From contig NZ_FOYL01000009.1 in the NCBI RefSeq assembly GCF_900115955.1, positions 248,001 to 312,000 on the forward strand: 64,000 nt of DNA, given 5' to 3'. The position numbers and the translations under genes are program-made. The DNA comes from Lentzea waywayandensis (lineage in GTDB: Bacteria; Actinomycetota; Actinomycetes; Mycobacteriales; Pseudonocardiaceae). The notes under the pieces are model-generated. The model was not told where the DNA came from. It did not search any database and worked only from the letters and a program-made list of their open reading frames with translations. This document shows positions 34,875 to 43,491 of the stretch, one piece after another (positions within the stretch are counted from its first letter, which is position 1; each line of letters begins with the position of its first letter).

Positions 34875-36251
34875 ATGTCCAAGCTCAACGAGATCAACGA
34901 GTGGCTGCAGGAGAACCTGCCGCGACTGGCCGCCGAGCACGACGTGCCGGGGGCCGCGGTGGCCGTCACCGTCGGCGACGACGTGGCCGAGGCCGCGGCG
35001 GGCGTGCTCAACAAGAACACCGGCGTCGAGACGACGACGGACTCGCTGTTCCAGATCGGGTCGATCACCAAGGTCTGGACGACGACGCTCGCGATGCAGC
35101 TCGTCGACGAGGACCTGCTGGACCTCGACGCGCCCGTGCGCGACTACCTGCCCGAGTTCCACATCGCCGACGAGGACGCCGCCGCGCGGATCACGGTGCG
35201 GCAGTTGATGAACCACACCTCGGGCTTCGAGGGCGACCTCTTCACCGACACCGGCCGCGGTGACGACTGCGTGGAGAAGTACGTCGCCACGTTGCACGAC
35301 ACGCCCCAGCTCTTCGCGCCCGGCGAGATGTTCAGCTACAACAACGCCGGCTACTGCGTGCTCGGCCGGATCGTGGAGGTCATGCGCGGCAAGTCGTACG
35401 ACGACTGCCTGCGCGAGCACCTGTTCGCCCCGCTCGGCCTGACCCACGCCGCCGCGGACGCCTACGAGGCGATCATGCACCGCGCCGCCGTCGGACACCT
35501 CACGCCCGACGAGGAGGCCGGGCCGCAGGTGGCGCCGGTCTGGGCTCTCGTGCGGTCGAACGCCCCGGCCGGCTCAATGCTCGCCATGAGCGCCCGCGAC
35601 CTGCTGAAGTTCGCGCGGATGCACATGAACGAAGGTGCTTCCGTGCTGTCGCCCGCCGGTGTCGCGGCCATGCAACAGGTTCAGGTGCAGGTGCCGGACC
35701 TGGCGTTGATGGGCGACGCCTGGGGGCTGGGCTGGGAGCTGTTCCACTATCCACAAGCGACGGTCATCGGGCACGACGGCGGCACGATCGGGCAGAACGC
35801 GTTCCTGCGCCTGGTTCCCGAGCACGGCGTCGCCGTCGCGTTGCTGACCAACGGTGGCAAGACCATCGACCTGTACCAGGCGATCTTCCGGCACGTGCTG
35901 CGCGAGCTCACCGGCGTCGAGCTGCCGGAGATGCCCGAGCCCGCCGCGGAGCCCCCGCGCGTCGACGGCGAGCGGTTCACCGGCGTGTACGTGTCGGCGG
36001 TCGGCGAGCGCGTGGTCACCCAGGACGCGGACGGCCGGATCTGGATGGAGGTCATCCCGAAGGGGATCATGGCCGAGCTGAGCCCGGAGTCCGCGGGCAA
36101 GACCGAGCTGGTGCCGTGGCGGGACGACACACTCGTTGCGGCGGAACCAGTGCACGGCATCCACATGCCGCACGCGTTCGTCGGCGACGACGGCAACGGC
36201 CGGGCGCTGTTCCTGCACACCGGCCGCGCGGACCGCCGGGTGGCGCCGTGA
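34875..36251 (+). CDS. Beta-lactamase-fold (class C type) serine hydrolase
   Basis: A 458-residue class C beta-lactamase/D-aminopeptidase-like enzyme. The SxxK motif is S63-I-T-K66 in FQIGSITKVWTTT, the Tyr motif is Y155-N-N in FSYNNAGY, and the third motif is HDGG near residue 298. A C-terminal beta domain (about 345-458) resembles that of D-stereospecific peptidases. There is no signal peptide, so it acts in the cytoplasm on imported material. It is a close paralogue of the second half of the S9 fusion protein in the same operon. First gene of the operon; its stop overlaps the next start by 4 bp. Confidence 0.9.
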   Translation: MSKLNEINEWLQENLPRLAAEHDVPGAAVAVTVGDDVAEAAAGVLNKNTGVETTTDSLFQIGSITKVWTTTLAMQLVDEDLLDLDAPVRDYLPEFHIADEDAAARITVRQLMNHTSGFEGDLFTDTGRGDDCVEKYVATLHDTPQLFAPGEMFSYNNAGYCVLGRIVEVMRGKSYDDCLREHLFAPLGLTHAAADAYEAIMHRAAVGHLTPDEEAGPQVAPVWALVRSNAPAGSMLAMSARDLLKFARMHMNEGASVLSPAGVAAMQQVQVQVPDLALMGDAWGLGWELFHYPQATVIGHDGGTIGQNAFLRLVPEHGVAVALLTNGGKTIDLYQAIFRHVLRELTGVELPEMPEPAAEPPRVDGERFTGVYVSAVGERVVTQDADGRIWMEVIPKGIMAELSPESAGKTELVPWRDDTLVAAEPVHGIHMPHAFVGDDGNGRALFLHTGRADRRVAP

Positions 36252-37111
36252 TCGCGGAGGTCTTCGCCGAAGCCGGTGTGGAGGGGTTCGTCCACGCCCG
36301 CGAGATCGGGGTGGACGGCCCGGAGTTCTGTCACGGCGCCGACGACCAGGTGGTGCTGGCGTCGGTGTTCAAGATCCCCGTCGCCGTCGCCTACGCGGCC
36401 GAGGTGGCGGCGGGACGGCTCGACGAGACCGAACGGACCCGCGTCACGTCCCGCTACCGCATCGGCGGGATCGGCACCGCGGGGTGTGCCGACGACGTCG
36501 AGATGAGCTGGCGCGACCTGGCGTTGTTCATGATGACGATGAGCGACAACGCCGCGACGGACGTCGTCTTCCACCGCGTCGGCCAGGCCACGGTCGACGC
36601 GGTGCTCGACAGGGCCGGCCTGGAGCGCACCCGGATCCTGGGGTGCTGCGAGGACCTGTTCACCTCGGTGGGCGCGGACCTGGGCACCGACGACGTCGAG
36701 AAGGCGCTCGCGAACCCGACGTGGGAGCTCGTCCGGAAGCTGTCCATTGTGGATCCAGAACGCACCACTTCCTCAACACCGAGGGAGATCACGACGCTGC
36801 TCGACGCCATCTGGACCGACCGGGTGGCGCGACCCGAGGCGTGCGAACGGGTCCGGGCGATCATGGCGCAGCAGATCTGGCCGCACCGGCTCTCCTCGGG
36901 CTTCCCCGCCGACGTCCAGGTCGCCGCCAAGACCGGCACGCTGCCCAGCGTCCGCAACGAGGCGGGCGTCGTCACCTACCCGGACGGCCACAGCTACGCC
37001 GTCGCGGTGTTCACCCGCTCCCAGTCTCTCGACCTGCGCGACCCCGCCGCCGACGCGGTGATCGGCCGCGCCGGACGCCTCGCCGTCGACCAGCTCCGGA
37101 GGACGTCATGA
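36248..37111 (+). CDS. Class A beta-lactamase-related serine hydrolase
   Basis: A 287-residue protein with the class A motifs: S39-V-F-K42 (SxxK), S99-D-N101 (SDN), and KTGTLPS near residue 233. The Glu166 omega-loop signature (ExxLN) of true penicillinases is not apparent, and there is no signal peptide, so it is probably a cytoplasmic peptidase or amidase of this fold rather than a secreted resistance enzyme. The GTG start overlaps the previous stop (GTGA) and its own stop overlaps the lipoprotein start (ATGA). Confidence 0.85.
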   Translation: MIAEVFAEAGVEGFVHAREIGVDGPEFCHGADDQVVLASVFKIPVAVAYAAEVAAGRLDETERTRVTSRYRIGGIGTAGCADDVEMSWRDLALFMMTMSDNAATDVVFHRVGQATVDAVLDRAGLERTRILGCCEDLFTSVGADLGTDDVEKALANPTWELVRKLSIVDPERTTSSTPREITTLLDAIWTDRVARPEACERVRAIMAQQIWPHRLSSGFPADVQVAAKTGTLPSVRNEAGVVTYPDGHSYAVAVFTRSQSLDLRDPAADAVIGRAGRLAVDQLRRTS

Positions 37112-38676
37112 AGCGCGCGGTAGCCCTGCTCGGAGTCGTCGTCCTCGCCGGGTGCGGGACCGCGGCCACGTCCGGCAGCCAGGAACTGGCCGAGGGCAGG
37201 ACCTTCACGATGTCGGTCGGCGCGGATCCGGGTTCGCTCGATCCCGCCCTGACGGTGCTGTCGGTGGCGCGGCAGGTCGGCCGGTTCCTCTACGGCAGGC
37301 TGATCGAGCGCACCTCGAACGGTGAGATCGTCGCGGGACTCGCCGAGAAGTGGGACGCCACCACCACGACCGCGACTTTCACACTGCGCCAAGGCATCAC
37401 GTGCGCCGACGGAGCGCCGCTGACCGCCGCCGACGTCGCCGCGAACATCACGTTCGTCGGCGATCCGAAGAACAAGTCCGCGCTCGCGGGGCTTCAGGTC
37501 GCTCCCGGCACCACGGCCACGGCGGACGAGGCGACCCGCACCGTCACCGTCACCAGCGGCGCACCGGACGCGTTCCTGCTGACCAACGTGGGCACGTTGC
37601 CGATCGTGTGCGCCAAGGGAATGGCCGACCGCGCGTTGCTGGCCAAGGGCGAGCAGGGCACCGGCATGTTCACGATCTCCGAGATCGTGCCGAACGACCA
37701 CTACACGCTGGTGCGGCGCAAGGACTTCGCGTGGGGACCCGGTGACTGGCAGAAGGACCAGCAGGGCCTGCCGGACAAGGTCGTGATCCGGGTGATCGCG
37801 AACGAGACGACCGCCGTGAACCTGCTGCTGTCCGGTCAGCTCAGCGCCGCGACCGTGGCGGGCCCCGACCAGGAGCGCCTGCTGGCCCAGAAGCTCGACC
37901 ACGTCGACACCGCCACCCCGCTGGGCACGCTGTCGTTCAACCAGGCCGACGGGCGTCCCGGCCAGGATCCCGCCGTGCGCCGGGCACTCCTGCAGGCACT
38001 CGACCTCGCCCAGGTCGGCAAGGTGCTGACCACCGGCAAGGGCAGGCCGTCGAAGGGCTTCGTGACCGTCGAGCCCCGTCCCTGCACCGGTGACAACGTG
38101 ACGCCCAACCTGCCCGCGTTCGACAAGGCGGCTGCCTCGAGCGCGCTCGACACCGCGGGATGGCGGGCGGGGCCGGACGGCACGCGGTCCAAGGACGGCA
38201 AGCCGTTGTCGCTCAAGCTGATCCAGCCGACCGTCCTCGGCCCGACGCTGACCGCGACCGCCGAGCTGATCCAGCAGGCGTGGCAGGCCATCGGCGTGAA
38301 GGTGGAGATCCAGCCCGCGGACGCCGCCGGCATCAACCAGGCGCTGTTCGGCACCGGCGCGTGGGACGCGGCGATGGTGCCGCTGACGTTGTCGCTGCCG
38401 AGCCAGCTGGTGTCGTTCGCGGCCGGCCCGGTGCCACCACAGGGGGTGAACTTCGCCCACGTCGCCAACGCCGAGTTCGCCGCGGAGTCGCAGAAGGCCG
38501 CGAACCTCGCCGGCACCGCGGGCTGCGAGCACTGGGACAAGGCCGAGGCCGCCCTGGTCCGCGACGCCGGCCTGGTGCCGTACTTCGACGCCGTCGTACC
38601 GACCTTCGTCAAGGGCGCGCGGTTCACGATCAGCGACAGCGTCGACCCGGCCTCGATCCGGATGCTGGCATCGTGA
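37108..38676 (+). CDS. ABC transporter substrate-binding lipoprotein (peptide family)
   Basis: A 522-residue solute-binding protein of the SBP_bac_5 (DppA/OppA) family. A lipoprotein signal with LAGC (Cys16) anchors it outside. Family hallmarks are MSVGADPGSLDPALT at the N-terminus, LRQGITCADGAPLTAADV, and LIQQAWQAIGVKVEIQ. It would capture a peptide-like substrate for the permeases encoded next. Specificity cannot be read from sequence. Overlaps of 4 bp on both sides make it part of a tightly coupled operon. Confidence 0.93.
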   Translation: MKRAVALLGVVVLAGCGTAATSGSQELAEGRTFTMSVGADPGSLDPALTVLSVARQVGRFLYGRLIERTSNGEIVAGLAEKWDATTTTATFTLRQGITCADGAPLTAADVAANITFVGDPKNKSALAGLQVAPGTTATADEATRTVTVTSGAPDAFLLTNVGTLPIVCAKGMADRALLAKGEQGTGMFTISEIVPNDHYTLVRRKDFAWGPGDWQKDQQGLPDKVVIRVIANETTAVNLLLSGQLSAATVAGPDQERLLAQKLDHVDTATPLGTLSFNQADGRPGQDPAVRRALLQALDLAQVGKVLTTGKGRPSKGFVTVEPRPCTGDNVTPNLPAFDKAAASSALDTAGWRAGPDGTRSKDGKPLSLKLIQPTVLGPTLTATAELIQQAWQAIGVKVEIQPADAAGINQALFGTGAWDAAMVPLTLSLPSQLVSFAAGPVPPQGVNFAHVANAEFAAESQKAANLAGTAGCEHWDKAEAALVRDAGLVPYFDAVVPTFVKGARFTISDSVDPASIRMLAS

Positions 38677-39626
38677 CCGCTGCCGGCTGGGCACCGTTCG
38701 CGCGACGGCGGGCCCTGCGCTTCCTGACCTCGCTGTGGGTGCTGGTGACCGCGGCCTTCCTGATGATCCACCTGATCCCCGGCGACCCGGTCCGCGAGTC
38801 CCTGGGCCTGTCCGCACCACCGGACCTGGTCGCCGCCCGCCGCGCCGCACTGGGCCTCGACGACCCGTTGCCCGTGCAGTACTGGCACTACCTGGGCGGG
38901 CTGTTCCGCGGCGAGTTCGGCACCTCGCTGATCAGCGGCACACCGGTCGCGTCACTGATCGGCGACCGCCTGCCCGCGACCGTGCAGCTGGCGGTGCTCG
39001 CGTTCCTGGTCGTGGTCGTCGTGGCGGTGCCGGTGGGCGTCGTCATGGCGATCCTGACCAGGGGCGGCCGAAGGCGTGGTGGCGAGCTGGCGTTCACCTC
39101 GACCAGCGTGGTCCTCGCGGCGATCCCGGAGTTCCTGCTCGCGGTGGCGCTCGTGAGCCTCTTCGCCGTGCAGCTGGGCCTCTTCCCCGTGGCGGGCAAC
39201 GACGCCGCCGGTTCGTGGGTGCTGCCGGTGCTCGCCCTGGCCATCGGCCCGGCCGCGGTGCTCGCCCGGATCGTGCGGGTGGAGCTGCTCTCCGTGCTGG
39301 GCAACGACTTCGTGCGAACAGCGCGGGCCAAACGGCTGCCGTCACGCCTGGTGTACGTGCGGCACGCACTGCCCAACGCCGTCACCGCGACCCTGACCCT
39401 GGGCGGCATGATGCTCGCCGCCCTGGTCGCGGGAACCGTGCTGGTGGAGAACGTGTTCGCGTGGCCGGGACTGGGGTCGACCATCGTCGGCTCGATCCAG
39501 CAGAAGGACTACCCGGCGGTGCAGGGAATCGTGCTGGTGTACGGGGCCGGGGTGCTGCTGGTGAACCTGGTCGTCGACGTGGCGCTGGCGTTGCTCGATC
39601 CGCGTTCGACGATCAGGGAGGCGTGA
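38673..39626 (+). CDS. ABC transporter permease, DppB type
   Basis: A 317-residue membrane permease with six helices. It opens with the long FLTSLWVLVTAAFLMIHLIP helix and the GDPVRESLG external segment typical of DppB, and carries the EAA loop around RTARAKRLPSRLVYVRHALPN (read in two parts), which contacts the ATPase. It pairs with the permease half of the downstream fusion protein. The GTG start overlaps the binding-protein stop, and its stop (TGATG) overlaps the start of a mini-ORF in a duplicated segment. Confidence 0.92.
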   Translation: MTAAGWAPFARRRALRFLTSLWVLVTAAFLMIHLIPGDPVRESLGLSAPPDLVAARRAALGLDDPLPVQYWHYLGGLFRGEFGTSLISGTPVASLIGDRLPATVQLAVLAFLVVVVVAVPVGVVMAILTRGGRRRGGELAFTSTSVVLAAIPEFLLAVALVSLFAVQLGLFPVAGNDAAGSWVLPVLALAIGPAAVLARIVRVELLSVLGNDFVRTARAKRLPSRLVYVRHALPNAVTATLTLGGMMLAALVAGTVLVENVFAWPGLGSTIVGSIQQKDYPAVQGIVLVYGAGVLLVNLVVDVALALLDPRSTIREA

Positions 39627-39772
39627 TGCGCCCGCTCGCCCCGCCGCAGCCGTCCACCGGGACGCGGCACGCACTCGACGCGCCACGACCACGCAGCCGG
39701 GCCACCGCGCACGGCAGAGGCGACGCCGCACCCCGCCCGACACCAGCACCACCGACCTCCGGGGAGGCGTGA
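39626..39772 (+). CDS. Mini-ORF 1 in duplicated segment
   Basis: A 48-codon ORF with a GGGAGG ribosome site, starting at the DppB stop (TGATG) and ending at the start of the next mini-ORF (TGATG). The product is proline-, alanine- and arginine-rich with no domain (it contains STGTRHALDAPRPRSRATAH). It is produced by the first copy of a duplicated 122-bp sequence. It may be translated merely to carry ribosomes through, or may be a by-product of the repeat. Confidence 0.35.
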   Translation: MRPLAPPQPSTGTRHALDAPRPRSRATAHGRGDAAPRPTPAPPTSGEA

Positions 39773-39926
39773 TGCAACCGGTCCTCCACTCCCCCGCCCA
39801 GTCACAGCCGTCCACCGGGACGCGGCACGCACTCGCCGCGCCACGACCACGCAGCCGGGCCACCGCGCACGGCAGAAGCGACGCCGCACCCCGTCCGGCA
39901 CCAGCACCACCGACCTCCGGGGAGGC
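39647..39926. repeat. 122-bp sequence directly repeated at a 158-bp offset
   Basis: Bases 39647-39768 recur with few changes at 39805-39926. Both copies contain CCGTCCACCGGGACGCGGCA and end CCTCCGGGGAGGC. The 36-bp spacer between them resembles the true start of the downstream permease (ATGC then CGGTCCTCCACTCCCCCG-like bases, compare 39930 onward), and the RBS-start element GGAGGC-N1-4-ATGC occurs three times (39617-39629, 39763-39775, 39921-39933). Confidence 0.9.
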
Positions 39927-39942
39927 AGCATGCGCCGCCTAG
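39772..39942 (+). CDS. Mini-ORF 2 in duplicated segment
   Basis: A 56-codon ORF using the RBS and ATG created by the repeat. Its central and C-terminal part is almost identical to mini-ORF 1 (QPSTGTRHALAAPRPRSRAT), and it ends at a TAG 12 bp inside the start of the permease-ATPase fusion gene. Start and stop overlaps with both neighbours mean it would be translated by ribosomes passing from DppB to the fusion gene. No function is recognised. Confidence 0.35.
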   Translation: MQPVLHSPAQSQPSTGTRHALAAPRPRSRATAHGRSDAAPRPAPAPPTSGEAACAA

Positions 39943-41759
39943 CCGTCCTCCGCTCCCCCGTCGGCGCCGCCTCCGCCGTCCTCCTCGTGTTCCTCCTGGC
40001 CCTGGCGATCTTCGCCCCGCTCCTGTGGGGCGACCGCGCCGGAGCCATCGACACCGACGCCATCCAGCAGGGCCCGTCCGCCGAGCACCTGCTCGGCACC
40101 GACCAGCTCGGCCGCGACATCTTCTTCCGAGTGCTGGTGGCGACCAGGCTCACCATCGGGCTGGCGCTGCTCGCGACGCTGATCGGCGTGGTCACCGGCC
40201 TGATCCTCGGCTCCGCGCCCTCGGTGCTCCCGCGGTGGGCGGCCAGGGTCGTCACGTCGGCGGTCAACATCGCCGTGGCGTTCCCCGGGCTGCTGCTGGC
40301 GCTGTTCTTCGCCGTCATCTTCGGCACCGGGACGATCGGCGCGGTGCTCGCCATCGCGTTCGCGATCACGCCGTCGTTCGCCCGGCTCACCCAGACGCTG
40401 ACGGCCTCGGTGAGCGGACGCGACTTCATCAAGGCGGCGCGGGTGTGCGGGGTGGGCAGGTTCCGGCTGCTGACCCGGCACGTCCTTCCCAACATCGCCG
40501 AGCCCCTCGTCATCAACGCCACGCTCGCGGCGGGGTCGGCGCTGACCGCGTTCGCCGGGCTGTCGTTCCTCGGGATCGGCGTGCAGGCACCCTCCTACGA
40601 CTGGGGCCGGCTGCTCGGCGAAGGCCTCAGCCGCATCTACATCTCCCCCGCGCCCGCGCTCGGGCCCGCGATCGCCGTGGTGCTCGCGGGTCTGGCGTTC
40701 AACCTGTTCGGCGAGGCCGCCGCGGCACGCCACCGGGACCAGCAGCCACGCGGCACCGCGGTCCGCGCGCCGCGGTCCACCGGCGGCACCGACGAAAGCG
40801 GGCTGCTGACCGTCCGGAACCTGCACGTCACGTTCCCCGGCGGGATCACGCCGGTGCGCGGTGTGTCGTTCACCGTCCACAACGGAGAGATGATCGGTGT
40901 GGTCGGCGAGTCCGGCTCCGGCAAGAGCCTCACCGCGCTGGCCGTGTCACGGCTCGTCGAACATCCCGGCGTGGTCACGGCCGACACGTTGCGGTTCAAC
41001 GGAAAGCCCCTCGACCAGACTCCGGACCGCGAGCTGGGCACGCGGCTGGCGATGGTGTTCCAGGACCCGATGACGTCGTTCAACCCCACGCGACGCATCG
41101 GCGGGCAGGTCGCCGAGGTGTCCGAGGTGCACCAGGGGCTCGGCCGCAAAGCCGCGCTGCGCAAGGCGATCGGCCGCCTGGAGGCGGTGCGGATTCCGGA
41201 GGCCGAACGCCGGGCGAAGCAGTACCCGCACGAGTTCTCCGGCGGCATGCGGCAGCGGGCGATGATCGCGATGGGACTGATGGGCGAACCCCAGCTGGTG
41301 ATCGCCGACGAACCCACCACCGCGCTCGACGTCACGGTGCAGCGCGAGGTCCTCAAACTCCTCGCCAGGATCAGACAGGAGCGCGGCGCCGCGGTCTTGC
41401 TGATCAGCCACGACATCACCGTCGTGGCGCAGACCTGCGATCGCGTGCTCGTGATGTACGCGGGCCGGATCGTCGAGGAGCTGCCGACGACCGAGCTGTT
41501 CACGGCCGCGCGGCACCCGTACACGACGGCGCTGCTCAAAGCGGTGCCCGACCTCGACACGGACCGGGACGCGCCGCTCGCGGTCATTCCCGGCCGGCCA
41601 CCGGAGCCCGGCGAGATCGGCCGCGGGTGCCCGTTCGCACCGCGCTGCCCGCTCGCCGACGACCAGTGCCGGACCGAGGAACCCGAGCTCGAAGCCTTCG
41701 GCGACGGGCACCGGGTCGCGTGCTGGAAGTCCGAGAGCGAACTGGCAGGTGTGCGATGA
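39930..41759 (+). CDS. Fused ABC permease-ATPase (DppC-DppD type)
   Basis: A 609-residue fusion. Residues 1-270 are a DppC-like permease (HLLGTDQLGRDIFFRVL signature, six helices, EAA loop DFIKAARVCGVGRFRLLTRH). After a short proline/arginine linker, residues 288-609 form an ATPase with Walker A GESGSGKS near 325, signature FSGGMRQRAMIAMGL, Walker B LVIADEPTTALD and an oligopeptide-ABC C-terminal Cys-rich motif (RGCPFAPRCPLADDQC), which may bind a metal cluster. Permease-ATPase fusions of this type occur in actinobacteria. The AGGC before ATG 39930 is the third copy of the repeated start element. Confidence 0.92.
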   Translation: MRRLAVLRSPVGAASAVLLVFLLALAIFAPLLWGDRAGAIDTDAIQQGPSAEHLLGTDQLGRDIFFRVLVATRLTIGLALLATLIGVVTGLILGSAPSVLPRWAARVVTSAVNIAVAFPGLLLALFFAVIFGTGTIGAVLAIAFAITPSFARLTQTLTASVSGRDFIKAARVCGVGRFRLLTRHVLPNIAEPLVINATLAAGSALTAFAGLSFLGIGVQAPSYDWGRLLGEGLSRIYISPAPALGPAIAVVLAGLAFNLFGEAAAARHRDQQPRGTAVRAPRSTGGTDESGLLTVRNLHVTFPGGITPVRGVSFTVHNGEMIGVVGESGSGKSLTALAVSRLVEHPGVVTADTLRFNGKPLDQTPDRELGTRLAMVFQDPMTSFNPTRRIGGQVAEVSEVHQGLGRKAALRKAIGRLEAVRIPEAERRAKQYPHEFSGGMRQRAMIAMGLMGEPQLVIADEPTTALDVTVQREVLKLLARIRQERGAAVLLISHDITVVAQTCDRVLVMYAGRIVEELPTTELFTAARHPYTTALLKAVPDLDTDRDAPLAVIPGRPPEPGEIGRGCPFAPRCPLADDQCRTEEPELEAFGDGHRVACWKSESELAGVR

Positions 41760-42463
41760 CCGACCTCGTCTTCAGCAACGTCACCGTCCGCTTCGGCCAC
41801 CACACGGCGGTCGACGACGTCAGCCTCACCGTGCCGTCGGGCCAGGTCGTGGGCCTCGTCGGCGAGTCGGGCTCCGGCAAGTCCACCCTCGCCGCCACCG
41901 CGGTCCGCCTGGTCAGGCCCACCGAGGGCCGGGTGCACGCGGACGGCAAGGTCCAGATGGTCTTCCAGGACCCGTACTCGTCGCTCGACCCGAGGATGAG
42001 CATCGGCAACACGATCGCCGAGGCCATGCCGCGGGGCACGGACCGCAAGGCCGAGGTCGCGAGGCTGCTCGAACTGGTGAACCTCGACCCCGGCCGGGCC
42101 ACCGCGCTGCCGGCGAGGCTCTCCGGCGGGCAACGGCAGCGGGTCGCGCTCGCCAGGGCGTTGGCGGGGCGGCCGAAGGTGATCATCGCGGACGAGATCA
42201 CGTCCGCGCTCGACGTGTCCGTGCAGGGCGCGGTGCTGAACCTGGTCCGCGACCTGCAACGACAGTTCGGCCTGACCATGTTGTTCATCTCCCACAACCT
42301 CGCCGTCGTGCGGTACGTGAGCGACCGCGTCGCGGTGATGAAAGCGGGCAAGATCGTGGAGGAGGGACCGGCCGCTCAAGTGCTCGCCGATCCCCGCCAC
42401 GAGTACACGCGCGAGCTGCTCGCGGCCGCGCCCAGGCGTGACACGAGGCTGGAGGCTTCATGA
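41756..42463 (+). CDS. ABC transporter ATPase, DppF type
   Basis: A 235-residue ATPase, the second of the importer's pair. Walker A is GESGSGKST, the signature LSGGQRQRVALARAL, Walker B VIIADEITSALD (Ile-Thr in place of the usual Pro-Thr) and the switch His is in FISHNLAVV. The C-terminal oligopeptide-ABC extension of typical DppF is absent, making it about 80 residues short of many homologues. Start and stop each overlap the neighbouring gene by 4 bp. Confidence 0.92.
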   Translation: MTDLVFSNVTVRFGHHTAVDDVSLTVPSGQVVGLVGESGSGKSTLAATAVRLVRPTEGRVHADGKVQMVFQDPYSSLDPRMSIGNTIAEAMPRGTDRKAEVARLLELVNLDPGRATALPARLSGGQRQRVALARALAGRPKVIIADEITSALDVSVQGAVLNLVRDLQRQFGLTMLFISHNLAVVRYVSDRVAVMKAGKIVEEGPAAQVLADPRHEYTRELLAAAPRRDTRLEAS

Positions 42464-43491
42464 TCGACGATCTGCACGGGCGCAGCGTCGTCGCGGACAC
42501 CCACAACGACCTCCTGGACGCGCTCGTCCACCGCCCGGTCGAGCGGTGGGTACCGCACTTCCGCGACCGGTGGCTGCCGCAGTTGCAGGCGGGCGGGGTG
42601 AACCTGCAGGTCCTGCCGGTTTTCATCGACGACGTGTTCCGGCCGGAAGGCGCGCTGCGGCAGACGCTGCGGATGATCGAGGTCGCGCACCGCGTGGCCG
42701 CGGCGAGTCCGGAGACCAGGCTCTGCGTCACCGGCACCGAGATCGACGAGGCCCTCGACGACGACCGCATCGCGCTCGTGCTCGCGCTGGAGAGCGCGCC
42801 GGGCGTGGGCGAGGACGTCGAGCTGCTGGAGACGCTCTACCGGCTGGGCGTGCGGATCGCGTCCCTCGCGCACTTCGGCCGCACCGCGCTGGCCGACGGC
42901 AGCGGCGAGGACGCCACCGGCAGCAGGCTGACCAGGGCGGGCGTCGCCGCGCACGCCGAGATGGAACGTCTCGGCATGATCTTCGACGTCAGCCACCTGA
43001 GCGCGGCGGGCGTCGACCACGTGCTGGAGCTCTCGACCCGGCCGGTGATGGCGACGCACTCGTCGGCACGGGCGTTGCGCGACCACCACCGCAACCTGAC
43101 CGACGCCCAGCTCAAGGGCATCGCGGACAACGGCGGCGTGGTGTGCGTGAACTTCTTCGCGCCGTTCCTGCACGAGTCCGACTTCACGATCGACCGCCTG
43201 GTCGACCACATCGAGCACATCGCGGGCGTCATGGGCGTCCGGCACGTCGGCCTCGGCCCGGACTTCGTCAAGGAGGTCCTGGAGGACGTCACGCCGCCGT
43301 GCTGCGAGGCCCAGTTCATCGAGGGCGTCCCGACCGACCGGTTCCTGCCGGGCCTGGAGGGACCGGCCGGGCTGCCGTTGGTGACCGAGGCACTGCAGAA
43401 GAGGGGATGGCCCGAGGACGACATCGTCCGCGTCCTGGGCCAGAACGTGCTCGACCTGTTCCGTTCCGAACTGAGGGGATCCGCATCGTGA
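42460..43491 (+). CDS. Membrane dipeptidase family (M19) peptidase
   Basis: A 343-residue M19 (renal dipeptidase-like) metallopeptidase, a family that cleaves dipeptides, including those with a C-terminal D-residue, and in the mammalian case beta-lactam rings of carbapenems. Zinc ligands are visible as H15/D17 in ADTHNDLLD, Glu in LALESAPG, and the His residues of DVSHLS and THSSAR; the later GLGPDF Asp also fits. No signal peptide, so it works on imported dipeptides in the cytoplasm. It lies between the importer ATPase and the S9 fusion gene, overlapping both by 4 bp. Confidence 0.92.
   Translation: MIDDLHGRSVVADTHNDLLDALVHRPVERWVPHFRDRWLPQLQAGGVNLQVLPVFIDDVFRPEGALRQTLRMIEVAHRVAAASPETRLCVTGTEIDEALDDDRIALVLALESAPGVGEDVELLETLYRLGVRIASLAHFGRTALADGSGEDATGSRLTRAGVAAHAEMERLGMIFDVSHLSAAGVDHVLELSTRPVMATHSSARALRDHHRNLTDAQLKGIADNGGVVCVNFFAPFLHESDFTIDRLVDHIEHIAGVMGVRHVGLGPDFVKEVLEDVTPPCCEAQFIEGVPTDRFLPGLEGPAGLPLVTEALQKRGWPEDDIVRVLGQNVLDLFRSELRGSAS

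Noticed and set aside
36248-37111. Secreted class A beta-lactamase conferring resistance
   Set aside because: No signal peptide and no ExxLN omega-loop Glu are visible; it is embedded in a peptide-catabolism operon, so a peptidase or amidase role is more likely.
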